From Fen-1245 sp963835535 (GTDB lineage Bacteria; Gemmatimonadota; Gemmatimonadetes; Gemmatimonadales; JACORV01): 64,000 bases of DNA. How positions within the stretch are numbered: position 1 is the first letter of the stretch; every line of letters begins with the position of its first letter. The notes under the pieces are model-generated. The model was given only the letters and a program-made list of their open reading frames with translations, did not search any database and had not been told where the DNA came from. Where the stretch lies: the NCBI GenBank assembly GCA_963835535.1, contig CAWIFL010000004.1:310001-374000 (forward strand). The letters are read 5' to 3'. The translations under genes and the position numbers were made by a program. Positions 43,035-52,061 of this stretch are shown here, one piece after another.

Positions 43035-44672
43035 CTAGTCGATGGTTGGCGGCTTCGGAGGCTGCGCCGTCTCCTCGGCGGCGAGCGCCAGCGCGACGCC
43101 GTTGGTCCAGCCGAACCCGTCCTGTGCCGGGTATTCGCCCCCGCCGGCAGCCCGCGCGGGGTCCACCACGTCGTACTTCTCCATCATCCTGCCGGTCGCG
43201 CGATAGGTGCGACGGTTCAGCGCGAGCCATCTCGCCCGGACCGTGTCCGCGAGGTCCGCTCGGCCGTAGCGCCGCACCCCCTCGATCGCCATCCACTCCA
43301 GGGGCGCCCACCCGTTGGGCGCATCCCACTGCTGCCCCGACGTCACCAGCGTCGTCACGAGGCCGCCGCGGCGGAGGAAGTCCCGCTCGAGTCGCGCGGC
43401 CACCGCACGCCCCTGCTCGAGCGTGGCGAGTCCGAAGTAGAGCGGGACGGCGGCGGCCAGCGTCGGCCGGTCACTGACCCGCTTGCCGGTCCGCCAGCGC
43501 ACGTCGTAGAAAAAAGCGGTTGCCGAGTCGTACGCCGCGGCGAGCAGACCCTTCCGACGTTCTGCCGCGGCGGCCGCGACGCGCCGGGCGACGGCCGCGT
43601 CTCCCGCGTGCGCACGGAAGGTCCTGAGCGCCGCGATCATGCGTTCGGATTCGTACAGCAGGCTGTTGAGATCCACCGGGACGAGGTCCGTCGTCTCCAA
43701 CGTGCGCAGATCCGTCGGATCCCGCATCCATCGGCTCGAGAAATCCCAGCCGCTCTCCGCGGTGGCCCGGACGTTCCGGTAGAACGCCTGGCGCTGCGCA
43801 GCGGGCACCCGAGAACCCAGCTCGGCGTCGTGGCGGTAGGCTTCCGGCCGCGGCTCGGCCAGGTCATCCCAGTAGCGGTTGAGGAGCGCGCCGTCCGCGA
43901 GCCGCACGACCCGGCGATACGCCTCACCCGGCGCGAGGCGCGTGGCGCCATCCATCCAGAAGGCGTGCTCGCGCTCCAGAGCGCCGAGGTAGCGGAGCGC
44001 GTGCGCGGTGTCGGTCGCACCTGCGTAGAGCCCGACCATCGCCGCGAAGAACGGCGGCTGGCTGCGACTGAGATAGTAGGAGCGGTTGCCGTTGGGGACG
44101 TGGCCGAAGCGCGCGATCAGGGACGCGAAGTCGTCGAGCATGCTGCCCACGAGATCGGTGCGGCCGCTCGCGATGAGCCCCAGCATCGTGAAGTAGGAGT
44201 CCCAGTAGTAGACCTCGCGGAACCGCCCGCCCGGGACCACGTAGCGCTCGGGAAGCGGGATCAGCGAGGAGCGGGCGTTCGAGGTGTCCGGCGGCGGAGC
44301 GCGCGTGAGGACGGGCCAGAGCGCGCGGAGATGCGCCTCCATCGTCGCCGACGTGTCGGTGCGGTAGCCCGTGCCGTACTCCGCCGGCAGGTCGAAGTGC
44401 CGTGCGACGAACGCGTGCAGGTCGAACCCCGTGGTGCCGCGCGACTGCTCGAACGCCGCGACGATCGCGGCCGGCGGCTCGAGCGGCCGGGCATCCGCGA
44501 ACGTCTTCGAATCCGGGAAGATCCCCGCGAGCTGGACAGCCGGGAACAGCGCGCCGAGATCGTGGGCCGGGTCGTAGAGGCGTGCGGTTTGGCTGGGTGC
44601 GCGGACGTCGGAGCGGCATCCGGTCGCCAGAACGAGGGCCGTCGCGAAGACGAGGCGGAATGCCTGTTCTAT
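43035..44672 (-). CDS. treA: Trehalase (GH37), exported lipoprotein-like
   Basis: About 545 residues. Both GH37 signatures are present: PGGRFREVYYWDSYF (about residue 155) and QWDAPNGWAPLEW (about 450); the substrate-binding NGNRSYYLSRSQPP is also typical. It hydrolyses trehalose to two glucose units outside the cytoplasm. The N-terminus EQAFRLVFATALVLATGC is a signal peptide with a lipobox Cys, but no ATG, GTG or TTG precedes it in frame after the previous gene's stop; an ATA at 44672 sits where the start should be. This is a rare start or a base error. It follows the DUF6941 gene by 22 bp. Confidence 0.9.
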   Translation of the reverse strand: MEQAFRLVFATALVLATGCRSDVRAPSQTARLYDPAHDLGALFPAVQLAGIFPDSKTFADARPLEPPAAIVAAFEQSRGTTGFDLHAFVARHFDLPAEYGTGYRTDTSATMEAHLRALWPVLTRAPPPDTSNARSSLIPLPERYVVPGGRFREVYYWDSYFTMLGLIASGRTDLVGSMLDDFASLIARFGHVPNGNRSYYLSRSQPPFFAAMVGLYAGATDTAHALRYLGALEREHAFWMDGATRLAPGEAYRRVVRLADGALLNRYWDDLAEPRPEAYRHDAELGSRVPAAQRQAFYRNVRATAESGWDFSSRWMRDPTDLRTLETTDLVPVDLNSLLYESERMIAALRTFRAHAGDAAVARRVAAAAAERRKGLLAAAYDSATAFFYDVRWRTGKRVSDRPTLAAAVPLYFGLATLEQGRAVAARLERDFLRRGGLVTTLVTSGQQWDAPNGWAPLEWMAIEGVRRYGRADLADTVRARWLALNRRTYRATGRMMEKYDVVDPARAAGGGEYPAQDGFGWTNGVALALAAEETAQPPKPPTID

Positions 44673-44694
44673 CGCGATGATGTCAAGATGGTGT

Positions 44695-45168
44695 TTAGTT
44701 GATGATCGGCGGAGTTGGAGGCATCGGAGGCAGCGGAGGCAGCGGAGGCAGCTGCGGCGGCGCGGGATGCGCCGGCACCGGCATCTGCGCCACCGTGATC
44801 GGCACCGACGCCGCGTGCGCACCGTCCACCGTGATCTCGAACGTATAGATACCCGTGCGCTCCAGCGGCACGTCGAAGGCGAGCACCGCGGCGGCCTCGA
44901 TGTCGACGACGCCCGCCGGGGGCTCGCCGATCTGGACGTTGCCCTCGCCACGCAGGACCTCGCGGCCCGCGTCGTCCGCCAGCTGGATCAGGACGGCGTG
45001 ATCACCGACCTCGGTGCGCCGGCCCTTGAGCCTCAGCACCAGATGGAGGCGCGGGTGGATCGCCGGGAAGCGCTCGACCCAGATGCGGTCGAAGATCCCC
45101 AGCACCGACAGCTTGCCGTGCTGGTCGATGATCGCGTGATCGCAGACCAGCGCGAGCTGGATGTTCAC
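44695..45168 (-). CDS. DUF6941 family protein
   Basis: 157 residues from GTG 45168, GTGA-coupled to the cyclophilin gene. The start NIQLALVCDHAIIDQHGKLSVLGIFDRI is the typical opening of this family. A beta-rich domain follows with VPLERTGIYTFEITVDG near residue 110, and the C-terminus is Pro-rich (PPLPPLPPMPPTPP), encoded by tandem GGAGGCAGC-like units. The function is unknown. Confidence 0.75.
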   Translation of the reverse strand: MNIQLALVCDHAIIDQHGKLSVLGIFDRIWVERFPAIHPRLHLVLRLKGRRTEVGDHAVLIQLADDAGREVLRGEGNVQIGEPPAGVVDIEAAAVLAFDVPLERTGIYTFEITVDGAHAASVPITVAQMPVPAHPAPPQLPPLPPLPPMPPTPPIIN

Positions 45169-45620
45169 ACGTCCGACACGCGGATGCTGGTCAGGACGTC
45201 GCCCTGCTGGATCTTGTAGACGGTGTCCAAGCCGGTCTCGACCTTGCCGAAGACGGTGTGCACGCCGTCCAGGTGACTCAGCCGCCCGTGACAGAGGAAG
45301 AACTGGGAGCCGCCGGTGTCCTTCCCCGCGTGCGCCATCGAAAGGGACCCCGCCTCGTGGACGTGCGGGTTGCCCTTCGTCTCGCACTTGATCGTGTAGC
45401 CGGGTCCGCCGGTGCCGACGCGCGGGTTCTTCGGGTCCTTCGAGAGCGGGTCGCCGCCCTGCGCGACGAAGTCCTTGATGACCCGGTGGAACCGCGTGCC
45501 GTCGTAGAAGCCGCTGTTCGCGAGCTTCTCGAAATTCGCGACCGTCCCCGGCGCCTCCTTCGGGAACAGCTCGGCCACGATGCGACCCCGCGCCGTCTCG
45601 AACACCGCCTGCTTCTTCAC
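45165..45620 (-). CDS. Peptidyl-prolyl cis-trans isomerase, cyclophilin type
   Basis: 151 residues from GTG 45620, overlapping greA by 4 nt. The cyclophilin core is complete: VANFEKLANSGFYDGTRFHRVI (catalytic Arg-Phe-His), VAQGGDP, AGSLSMAHAGKDTGGSQFFLC and LDGVHTVFGKV. There is no signal peptide, so it acts in the cytoplasm on proline bonds during folding. Context with greA suggests a housekeeping operon. Confidence 0.94.
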   Translation of the reverse strand: MKKQAVFETARGRIVAELFPKEAPGTVANFEKLANSGFYDGTRFHRVIKDFVAQGGDPLSKDPKNPRVGTGGPGYTIKCETKGNPHVHEAGSLSMAHAGKDTGGSQFFLCHGRLSHLDGVHTVFGKVETGLDTVYKIQQGDVLTSIRVSDV

Positions 45621-46111
45621 GAGGCCTCCCGCTTCTCTGCGGCGAGCTGCTGATGGAAGGTCGTCAGCTGCACGACCTTCAGCTTGCGCGGGCCCGCGGG
45701 GAGCGCCACGACGGCCGTCTCCCCCACCTGTTTGTTGAGCAGGCCGCGCCCGAGTGGCGACGCGACGGAGATCTGGTTCCCATCGAATTCCATCGCGTCC
45801 GGGATCACGAGCTCGTACGTCTCGCGCTCCTTCGTGCCGACCACCTCCACGACGACCCGCGAGCCCAAGCCCACGCGGTCGGTCGGGATCTTCGAGAGAT
45901 CGATCTGCGAGAGCTTGGAGAGCCGCGACCGCAGATGGCTGAGTCGCGCATGGACGAACTGCTGCCGCTCGAGCGCGGCGTGGTAATCGCCGTTCTCGCG
46001 CAGGTCGCCCTGCGCCAGCGCCTTCTTCAGCGCCTCCGGCAGCGTGATGGCGAGCTCGTGGTTGAGCTTCTGTACTTCCTCTGAAAGCTTCTGTCGGATT
46101 TCCTCTAGCAT
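45617..46111 (-). CDS. greA: Transcription elongation factor GreA
   Basis: 164 residues. The N-terminal coiled coil has the tip motif GDLRENGDYHAA (Asp and Glu for metal at the RNA polymerase active site), and the C-terminal FKBP-like domain has the ISVASPLGRGLLNKQVGE pattern. It rescues backtracked RNA polymerase by stimulating transcript cleavage. It is in a tight operon with the cyclophilin and DUF6941 genes. Confidence 0.95.
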   Translation of the reverse strand: MLEEIRQKLSEEVQKLNHELAITLPEALKKALAQGDLRENGDYHAALERQQFVHARLSHLRSRLSKLSQIDLSKIPTDRVGLGSRVVVEVVGTKERETYELVIPDAMEFDGNQISVASPLGRGLLNKQVGETAVVALPAGPRKLKVVQLTTFHQQLAAEKREAS

Positions 46112-46120
46112 CGGCTAATC

Positions 46121-48136
46121 CTAAGGGGAGCGCCCGAAAGTCTCCAGCGTCGCGCGCAGCGACGCGCCATCGGACACCGGTGCGGCGCACACGGTTCCCG
46201 CGCAGACCAGGGCGACCGGGGCCGCGCGGCCGGGGACGGGGGACATGGCCGAGTGCACGACCACGCGCCGGGGCCGGTAGGCGGCCAGCGCAGCGGTCAC
46301 CAGGGATCCGTTAGTAGTAGTATCTGCTACTACTATCCGGCACTCACGGTTCAGCAGGAAGTCCAGGCCCCGGAGCCAGGTGGCGGCGAAGACGCCCAGC
46401 TCCGCGGCGCCGGCGAAAGCGCCGAGCGTGTGCTCACCCGCCGCCCGGTAGGCCTCGTTCTCCAGGATCGCGCCCAGTCGCAGGAAGACGAGGGCGGCGA
46501 CGGCGTTCGGGGCCGGGGTCGGGGCATCCTGGATCGGCGTCGCCGGCTGGGCGAGGAGTCCGGCGCCGGAGTCGCCAGCACTATCGCGGAAGCCACCCTG
46601 AGGATCGCCGAACCGCCGGAGGACGAGGTCGGCGAGGCCGCGGGCGCGGTCCAGCCAGATGGCCTGGCCGGTGAATTCGTAGGCGGCGATCGCCGCGGAG
46701 GCGGCCTGCACCTGGTCGTCGAGAAGCGGTGGGGCCTGGAGGCCGGCGCGGTGGAGGAGGTGCCCGTCCTGATCCTGCGCGCTCGACCAGAGCCGGGCCA
46801 GGGCACGGAGCGCGGCGTCGGAGCAGTCGCGCCGGCCGAGGATGGCGGCGGCCTCGAGGAGCGCCTCGGCCAGCATGGCGTTCCAGCTCGTGTAGACGGC
46901 GCGATCCACCGCCGGCGCGGTGCGCGCGTCCCGCACCTTCTTGAGCTTCCGCTTGGCGCTCTCGAGCAGCTGCGCGACCTTGGGCTCCGGCATCTGCAGC
47001 TCCTGGGCGATCGCGGCGAGGTCGCGCGCGACCCACAGCACGTTCCTCGAGGGATCGTGGTGCATCTCGCCCTCGGCGTAGATGTCCCAGCGGCGCCGAG
47101 CCGCCTGCCATTCCTCGGCGGTCAACGCCGCTCGGGCCTCGCCCTCGGTCCAGGTGAAGTAGTTCCCATCGTCGTCGAGGCCGACGTCCGCGTCCTGCGA
47201 CGCGCCGAACCCGCCCTCGCCGTCCGCGAGAACCTCGAGCGTCCAGTCCACGATGCCGTTCGCGGCGGCGGCGAAGCGTGCTTCGCCGAGCGCGGCGAAG
47301 GCGTGCACGTAGGCCTTGAGCAGCTCGGCGTTGTCGTACGCCATCTTCTCGAAGTGCGGCACGATCCAGCGCTCGTCCACCGAGTAGCGGTGGAAGCCGC
47401 CGCCGATCTGGTCGTAGACCCCGCCGTCGGCCATCCCCGCCAGCGTCTTCGCGACGATGTCCCGGAGCCGCTCGGCGCCCGTGTCCCACCAGCGCGCGAG
47501 GAGGAAATCCACCGCCGCGGGGTGCGGGAACTTCGGCTGCGATCCGAAGCCGCCGTGGCGCTCGTCGAAGAGCCGCACCATCCGCTCCGCGCCCTGCTCG
47601 AGCAGCGCGGGGGCGAGCGGGCCGGTGGCGCGCTCGCTGAGCAGCGCTCCGACGTGCGCGCGGACCTCGCGGCCGCTGCCCGCGACCTTCTCGCGCTGGG
47701 CGCGGAAGACCTCGCGCACCTTTTCGAGGACGGTGCGGAACGAGTGACGCCCGAAGCGGTCGTCCGGAGGGAAGTAGGTGCCGCCGTAGAACACATCGCC
47801 TTCGGGCGTCAGGAAGGCCGTGAGCGGCCAGCCGCCCTGGCCCGTGAGGGCCTGCACCGCGCGCTGGTGGCGGGCGTCCACGTCGGGGCGCTCGTCGCGG
47901 TCCACCTTGATGCAGACGAACTCGGCGTTGAGGAACGCGGCGAGGGCGGGGTCTTCGTACGACTCCCGGTCCATCACGTGGCACCAGTGGCACCAGACGG
48001 CGCCGACGTCGAGCAGGATCGGCTTGTCCTCGGCGCGGGCCCGCGCGAAGGCCTCGTCGCTCCAGGGGTGCCAATGCACCGGCTGGTGGGCGGCGGAAGC
48101 GAGGTACGCGGAGGACTCGCCGGCCAGACGGTTCAG
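46121..48136 (-). CDS. DUF255 thioredoxin-domain protein (YyaL/SSP411 family)
   Basis: About 671 residues. It opens with NRLAGESSAYLASAAHQPVHWHPW and the Trx-like CxxC in GAVWCHWCHVMDRESYED, then GGTYFPP and the (alpha/alpha)6-barrel with FHRYSVDERWIVPHFEKMAYDNA and GASQDADVG, all family hallmarks. The family links to N-acylglucosamine epimerase-like folds; its reaction is not established. No ATG or GTG exists at the natural start; CTG 48136 overlaps the stop of the M20 gene as CTGA. Internal Met starts would cut off the conserved beginning. Confidence 0.9.
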   Translation of the reverse strand: MNRLAGESSAYLASAAHQPVHWHPWSDEAFARARAEDKPILLDVGAVWCHWCHVMDRESYEDPALAAFLNAEFVCIKVDRDERPDVDARHQRAVQALTGQGGWPLTAFLTPEGDVFYGGTYFPPDDRFGRHSFRTVLEKVREVFRAQREKVAGSGREVRAHVGALLSERATGPLAPALLEQGAERMVRLFDERHGGFGSQPKFPHPAAVDFLLARWWDTGAERLRDIVAKTLAGMADGGVYDQIGGGFHRYSVDERWIVPHFEKMAYDNAELLKAYVHAFAALGEARFAAAANGIVDWTLEVLADGEGGFGASQDADVGLDDDGNYFTWTEGEARAALTAEEWQAARRRWDIYAEGEMHHDPSRNVLWVARDLAAIAQELQMPEPKVAQLLESAKRKLKKVRDARTAPAVDRAVYTSWNAMLAEALLEAAAILGRRDCSDAALRALARLWSSAQDQDGHLLHRAGLQAPPLLDDQVQAASAAIAAYEFTGQAIWLDRARGLADLVLRRFGDPQGGFRDSAGDSGAGLLAQPATPIQDAPTPAPNAVAALVFLRLGAILENEAYRAAGEHTLGAFAGAAELGVFAATWLRGLDFLLNRECRIVVADTTTNGSLVTAALAAYRPRRVVVHSAMSPVPGRAAPVALVCAGTVCAAPVSDGASLRATLETFGRSP

Positions 48137-49395
48137 CGCAGGTATTCCCGGGCGAGCCGGTCCAGGAGCTCGACGCCCGTCGGCATGGCGTTCTCGTCGA
48201 TGTCGAAGTGCGGGCTGTGGTGGGGGGCCTCGAAGCCCTTCGCGGGATTCTGCGAGCCGACCCACGCGAAGCACCCCGGCACGCGCTGGAGGAAGAAGGA
48301 GAAGTCCTCGCCTCCGAGGGTGCGCGCGGCCGTGAGCACGTTGGCCTCGCCGACGAGCTGAGCGGCGATCCGCGCCGCGAGCCGCGCCATCGCGTCGTCG
48401 TTCACGGTGGCCGGCGTCTGGCGCACGTAGTTCACCTCGGCGGTGCACCCGAGCGCCGTCGCCACGCCGCTGGTGATCGCGGTGAGCCGCGCGGGCGCCT
48501 CGTCGTACAGGCGGCCCCCCATGCTGCGCACGGTGCCCGCCAGCTCCGCCGTCTCCGGGATGACGTTGAAGGCGTCGCCGGCCTTGATCTGTGTCACGCT
48601 CACGACCAGCTGGTCGAAGGGGTCCGCGCCGCGGCTGACCATGGATTGCAGCGCCGTGACCACGTGCGAGGCGGCCAGGATCGGGTCCACGGCTTCGTGC
48701 GGCATCGCCGCGTGCCCGCCCTTGCCGCGGATCGTGATGTTGAACTTGTCCACCGAGCCCATGATCGGGCCCGGAGTCGCGGCGATCCTTCCGATCGGCA
48801 GGTTGTTCATCACGTGGAGGCCGAAGGCGGCGTCCACGTGCGGGTTCTCGAGCACGCCGTCCTCGATCATCGCCAGGGCGCCGTTGCCGCCTTCTTCGGC
48901 CGGCTGGAACGCGAACTTCACGGTGCCGCGCCAGCTGCCGCGATCGGCCGCGAGCCGGCGGGCGACCGCGAGACCGATGGCGACGTGCGCGTCGTGGCCG
49001 CACGCGTGCATCACGCCGGGCGCGGTGGAGCGGTACGCCACCCCGTTGGCTTCGTGGATCGGGAGGGCATCCATGTCGGCGCGCAGGAGCACGGTCCGCT
49101 CGGGGCCGGAGCCGCCGGCCGCGGCACCGCGCAGCACTCCGACGACGCCCGTCTTGCCCACCCCGGTCTTCACCTGGTAGCCCAGGGCCGCGAGACGCTC
49201 GGCGACGAGTGAGGCCGTGCGGCGCTCCTCGAAGCCGAGCTCGGGGTGGGCGTGGAGGTCGCGGCGGGTGGCGACCAGCTCGGCGAACTCGGCGTCGCGC
49301 GTGGCGGTGGCGGTGGCACTCGATCGAGGGCCGGATCGTGCGGGCGGCGCATCGGAAGTGCCGTTTCCGGGTCGGCGCCCGTCCGGCGCGGTCAT
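48133..49395 (-). CDS. M20-family amidohydrolase (hippurate/N-acyl-amino-acid hydrolase type)
   Basis: 420 residues from ATG 49395, ATGA-coupled to the HEAT gene. The M20 fold has LLRADMDALPI, GVMHACGHDAHVAIG, FQPAEEGGNGA and IRGKGGHAAMPH, with the zinc-site Cys in the C-G-H-D loop. Substrates are N-acylated amino acids or related amides. The first 21 codons (MTAPDGRR...SDAPPARS) precede the real domain and are nearly identical, at both ends, to the first 21 codons of the unrelated gene at 52796. Confidence 0.93.
   Translation of the reverse strand: MTAPDGRRPGNGTSDAPPARSGPRSSATATATRDAEFAELVATRRDLHAHPELGFEERRTASLVAERLAALGYQVKTGVGKTGVVGVLRGAAAGGSGPERTVLLRADMDALPIHEANGVAYRSTAPGVMHACGHDAHVAIGLAVARRLAADRGSWRGTVKFAFQPAEEGGNGALAMIEDGVLENPHVDAAFGLHVMNNLPIGRIAATPGPIMGSVDKFNITIRGKGGHAAMPHEAVDPILAASHVVTALQSMVSRGADPFDQLVVSVTQIKAGDAFNVIPETAELAGTVRSMGGRLYDEAPARLTAITSGVATALGCTAEVNYVRQTPATVNDDAMARLAARIAAQLVGEANVLTAARTLGGEDFSFFLQRVPGCFAWVGSQNPAKGFEAPHHSPHFDIDENAMPTGVELLDRLAREYLR
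49333..49395 (-). repeat. 63-bp dispersed element forming the first 21 codons of the M20 gene
   Basis: Codons 1-8 and 14-21 match the copy at 52734-52796 with three base differences; the five middle codons are unrelated. Both copies begin exactly at the start codon that overlaps an upstream stop. Confidence 0.7.
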
Positions 49396-49727
49396 TCTTC
49401 ACTCACGGGCAGGGAGCCGGGGTAGTCGCCGGTACCGAGGCCCAGCCGCGAGAGGGCGGCGACGGCCGCCTGCCGGACCGTAGCGTCGCTCTCGGCGCGC
49501 AGCGCGCGCTCGAGCGGGCCGCGCGCCGCGGGGTCGCCGATCTTGCCCAGCGCTTCGGCGGCGGCGCGGCGGACCGGCGCGGAGCTGTCCTGCTCGAGGA
49601 CCTGCGACAGCTCCCGCACCCCTTCCTTGAGGTGCGAGACCCCGATCGCGCGGGCGGCCTGACGGCGCACGACCGCATCGCGGTGGCGCAGCTTCTGGAG
49701 GAGCTCCTGGCCGGGCTCGGCGGTCAT
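49392..49727 (-). CDS. HEAT-repeat protein
   Basis: 111 residues holding about three HEAT repeats (LLQKLRHRDAVVRRQAARAIG, then PVRRAAAEALGKIGDPAARGPLERAL and TVRQAAVAALSRLGLG). Such small helical solenoids bind proteins or nucleic acids. The gene sits between nth (1 nt gap) and the M20 gene (ATGA). Confidence 0.8.
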   Translation of the reverse strand: MTAEPGQELLQKLRHRDAVVRRQAARAIGVSHLKEGVRELSQVLEQDSSAPVRRAAAEALGKIGDPAARGPLERALRAESDATVRQAAVAALSRLGLGTGDYPGSLPVSEE

Positions 49728-49728
49728 C

Positions 49729-50436
49729 CTAGATCCTCGACGAGGGACAGAGGGGCGCGAGCGGGCAGTCCTCGCAGCGCGGCTTGCGGGCCACGCAGAC
49801 GGCGCGGCCGTGGTGGATCAGCAGGTGCGGGAAGAGCGTCCACCGGCGCTTCGGCACGATCCGCATCAGGTCCTGCTCGATCTTCACCGGATCGGTCTGC
49901 CGGGTCAAACCCAGCAGCTTGCTGATGCGGGCCACGTGCGTGTCGACCACGATGCCCTCGTCCTTGCCGAAGGCGTTGCCGAGGACGACGTTCGCGGTCT
50001 TGCGCCCGACGCCCGGCAGCGAGGTCAGCGACTCCATCGTATCGGGCACCGTGCCGCCGAACCGCTCCAGCAGGCCCTGCGCCATCCCGATCACGCTCTT
50101 GGTCTTGTTCCGGAAGAAGCCCGTGCTCCGGATCTCCGTCTCGAACACGGCCGGGTTCGCCGCGGCGTAGTCCCCGGCGGTCCGGTATTTCCGGAACAGG
50201 TCCTTCGTCACGAGGTTGACGCGCGCGTCGGTGCATTGCGCCGACAGGATCGTCGCGACCAGCAGCTGCAGCGGTTCGGTGTGATCGAGCGAGCACCCGG
50301 CCTCCGGATACCGGCGCTCCAGCAGGCGCAGGATGTCCCCGATCCGCTCCAGGGCTGGACGCACGGACGCACGGGCGGACGGACGCACGGTGCGCCGGTG
50401 CGCCTTCCCCTTAGTCCGCTTGCCTTTTCCGGGCAT
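49729..50436 (-). CDS. nth: Endonuclease III
   Basis: 235 residues from ATG 50436, whose first codons overlap the polX end by 26 nt. The helix-hairpin-helix is LPGVGRKTANVVLGNAFG with the catalytic Lys, the catalytic Asp is in IVVDTHVAR, and the 4Fe-4S site is C-x6-C-x2-C-x5-C in CVARKPRCEDCPLAPLC. It removes oxidised pyrimidines and nicks abasic sites in base excision repair. Codons about 16-26 are encoded by a GACGCACG array (RRTVRPSARASVRP) that lengthens the N-terminus without touching the fold. Confidence 0.95.
   Translation of the reverse strand: MPGKGKRTKGKAHRRTVRPSARASVRPALERIGDILRLLERRYPEAGCSLDHTEPLQLLVATILSAQCTDARVNLVTKDLFRKYRTAGDYAAANPAVFETEIRSTGFFRNKTKSVIGMAQGLLERFGGTVPDTMESLTSLPGVGRKTANVVLGNAFGKDEGIVVDTHVARISKLLGLTRQTDPVKIEQDLMRIVPKRRWTLFPHLLIHHGRAVCVARKPRCEDCPLAPLCPSSRI
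50358..50390 (-). repeat. GACGCACG array near the start of nth
   Basis: The same short unit as in leuS, here on the opposite strand relative to the gene, so the protein reads the complementary phase (Arg/Val/Ser-rich). Confidence 0.6.
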
Positions 50437-52051
50437 GGTCGAGGAATCCCTCCGCATCCAGAGTATTGAGTATATCGCCGGCCTCAAGGCCACCCTTCCT
50501 GGCAATACCCAGCCCCCACTCCGCGTTGTCCAGGCCGGCGAGGCTGTGGGCGTCGGCGCCGACGACAATCGTGACGCCGGCCGCCCGGGCTTCCGCGCAG
50601 AGGCGCCAGTCGAGGTCGAGGCGGTGCGGATCGCCGTTGATCTCGATCGCCACGCCGCGCTCGGCCGCCCGCGCGATCACGGCGTGCATGTCGATCGGAT
50701 ACGGGTCGCGCGCCAGCAGCAGGCGCCCGGTCGGGTGGCCGAGCACCGAGAGGTGCGGGTCGTCCATCGCGCGCAGCACGCGCTGCGTCATGGTCGGGCC
50801 GTCCTGCTCCATCCGCGAGTGGACGGAGCCGATCACGAAGTCGAAGCGGTCGAGCAGCTCGCTCGTGTAGTCGAGCGCGCCGTCGGCCAGGATGTCGGCC
50901 TCGATCCCCTTGAGGATCCGGAAGCCGCCGGGGCCGCGGTTCAGCGCGTCGATCTCCTCGTGCTGCCGCTGCACTTTCGCCTCGCCGAGGCCGCCGGCGT
51001 ATGCCGCCGCGACCGAGTGGTCAGTGAGGCCCAGATACCCGTACCCCGCGGCGCGGCACGCGTCCGCCAGCGCGGGAAGGGTGTCGGTCCCGTCGCTGTA
51101 CAGGCTGTGGCAGTGCACCAGGCCCCGGAGGTCCGAACGCGTCACGAGGCGCGGCAGCGTCCCGGCCGCTGCGCGGGCGATCTCGTCTCCGCCCTCGCGC
51201 AGCTCCGGCGGGATCCACGCCAGGCCGAGCGCCGCGTAGAGCGCCTCCTCGTCGGGGCAGGGCACCGCCGCGCCGTCGCGCCAGAGCCCCGCCTCGTCGA
51301 GGCGCAGCCCGGCCTGCGCTGCGCGCTGCACGAGCAGCTCCCAGTGGCGCACCGAGCCCGTTGCCCGGACCCACGCCTGGCCGAACTCCTCGGCGCTCAC
51401 ACAGTAGACGTCGGCCGCCGGGATCGGCGGTACGCTGCCGCCGCACACGGCCACCAGGTCCACGTCGCGCACGACCTCGGCGCGGCGGCGGACGCTGCCG
51501 GCGATCTCGACACGCTCGACGGCGGGCAGCGCGGCGAGAGCGAGGCGCGCCTCATCGGCCGCACGCGCGGCATCGTGCGACAGGAGGAAACCGCTGGCAC
51601 GGCGTACGAACGCGATCCCTCTCAGGACCTTCTCGGCCGTCTTCCCGCCGAAGCGCGGCAGTGCGGCCAGCCGGCCGTCGCGGGCGGCGGCCTCCAGCTC
51701 CGCGAGGGTGCTGATGCCGAGCTGCTCGTGCACCGTGCGGATCTTGGTCACGCCGAGGCCCGGAATGCGCCGCATCTCCACGAGCCCCGCCGGGATCTCG
51801 CGCTGCAGCGACTCCAGCGTGCTCGAACGGCCGGTCAGCGCGGTCTCGCGGATCACCTCGAGCGTCGCGGGGCCGATTCCCTTCATTTCGGCCAGCGCTC
51901 CGGAGTCGAGCGCCTGCGCCAGGTCGCCGGTGAGGCTCTCGAGCACCTGCGCCGCCGTGGTGAAGGCGCGGACCTTGAAGGGGTTCTCCCCCTTCAGCTC
52001 CAGCAGCGAGGCGATGGATTCGAGGACGTGTGCGGCGGCGCGCTTGTCCAC
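50411..52051 (-). CDS. polX: DNA polymerase/3'-5' exonuclease PolX
   Basis: 546 residues from GTG 52051. Order: N-terminal 8-kDa-like domain with two helix-hairpin-helices (MKGIGPATLEVI and IPGLGVTKIRTV), the family X nucleotidyltransferase site GSVRRRAEVVRDVDLVAV (two Asp for metal), then a C-terminal PHP domain with HCHSLYSDGTD, GLTDHS and GADAHSLAG. Bacterial PolX fills short gaps in repair and the PHP domain supplies exonuclease activity. It is directly upstream of nth, forming a base-excision repair pair. Confidence 0.94.
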   Translation of the reverse strand: MDKRAAAHVLESIASLLELKGENPFKVRAFTTAAQVLESLTGDLAQALDSGALAEMKGIGPATLEVIRETALTGRSSTLESLQREIPAGLVEMRRIPGLGVTKIRTVHEQLGISTLAELEAAARDGRLAALPRFGGKTAEKVLRGIAFVRRASGFLLSHDAARAADEARLALAALPAVERVEIAGSVRRRAEVVRDVDLVAVCGGSVPPIPAADVYCVSAEEFGQAWVRATGSVRHWELLVQRAAQAGLRLDEAGLWRDGAAVPCPDEEALYAALGLAWIPPELREGGDEIARAAAGTLPRLVTRSDLRGLVHCHSLYSDGTDTLPALADACRAAGYGYLGLTDHSVAAAYAGGLGEAKVQRQHEEIDALNRGPGGFRILKGIEADILADGALDYTSELLDRFDFVIGSVHSRMEQDGPTMTQRVLRAMDDPHLSVLGHPTGRLLLARDPYPIDMHAVIARAAERGVAIEINGDPHRLDLDWRLCAEARAAGVTIVVGADAHSLAGLDNAEWGLGIARKGGLEAGDILNTLDAEGFLDHARKRQAD

Positions 52052-52061
52052 CGCCGGGATA

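Noticed and set aside
43026..44722. Similar 3' ends of the trehalase and DUF6941 genes (about 23 of 30 bases alike)
   Set aside because: Both encode short Pro-Pro-x-Ile tails, so shared codons can explain most of the likeness; too short to call a repeat.
46309..46340. TAGTAGTAGTATC / GCTACTACTAT palindrome inside the DUF255 gene as a terminator or att site
   Set aside because: It is read in frame as VVADTTTNG within a conserved protein region and there is no mobile element nearby.
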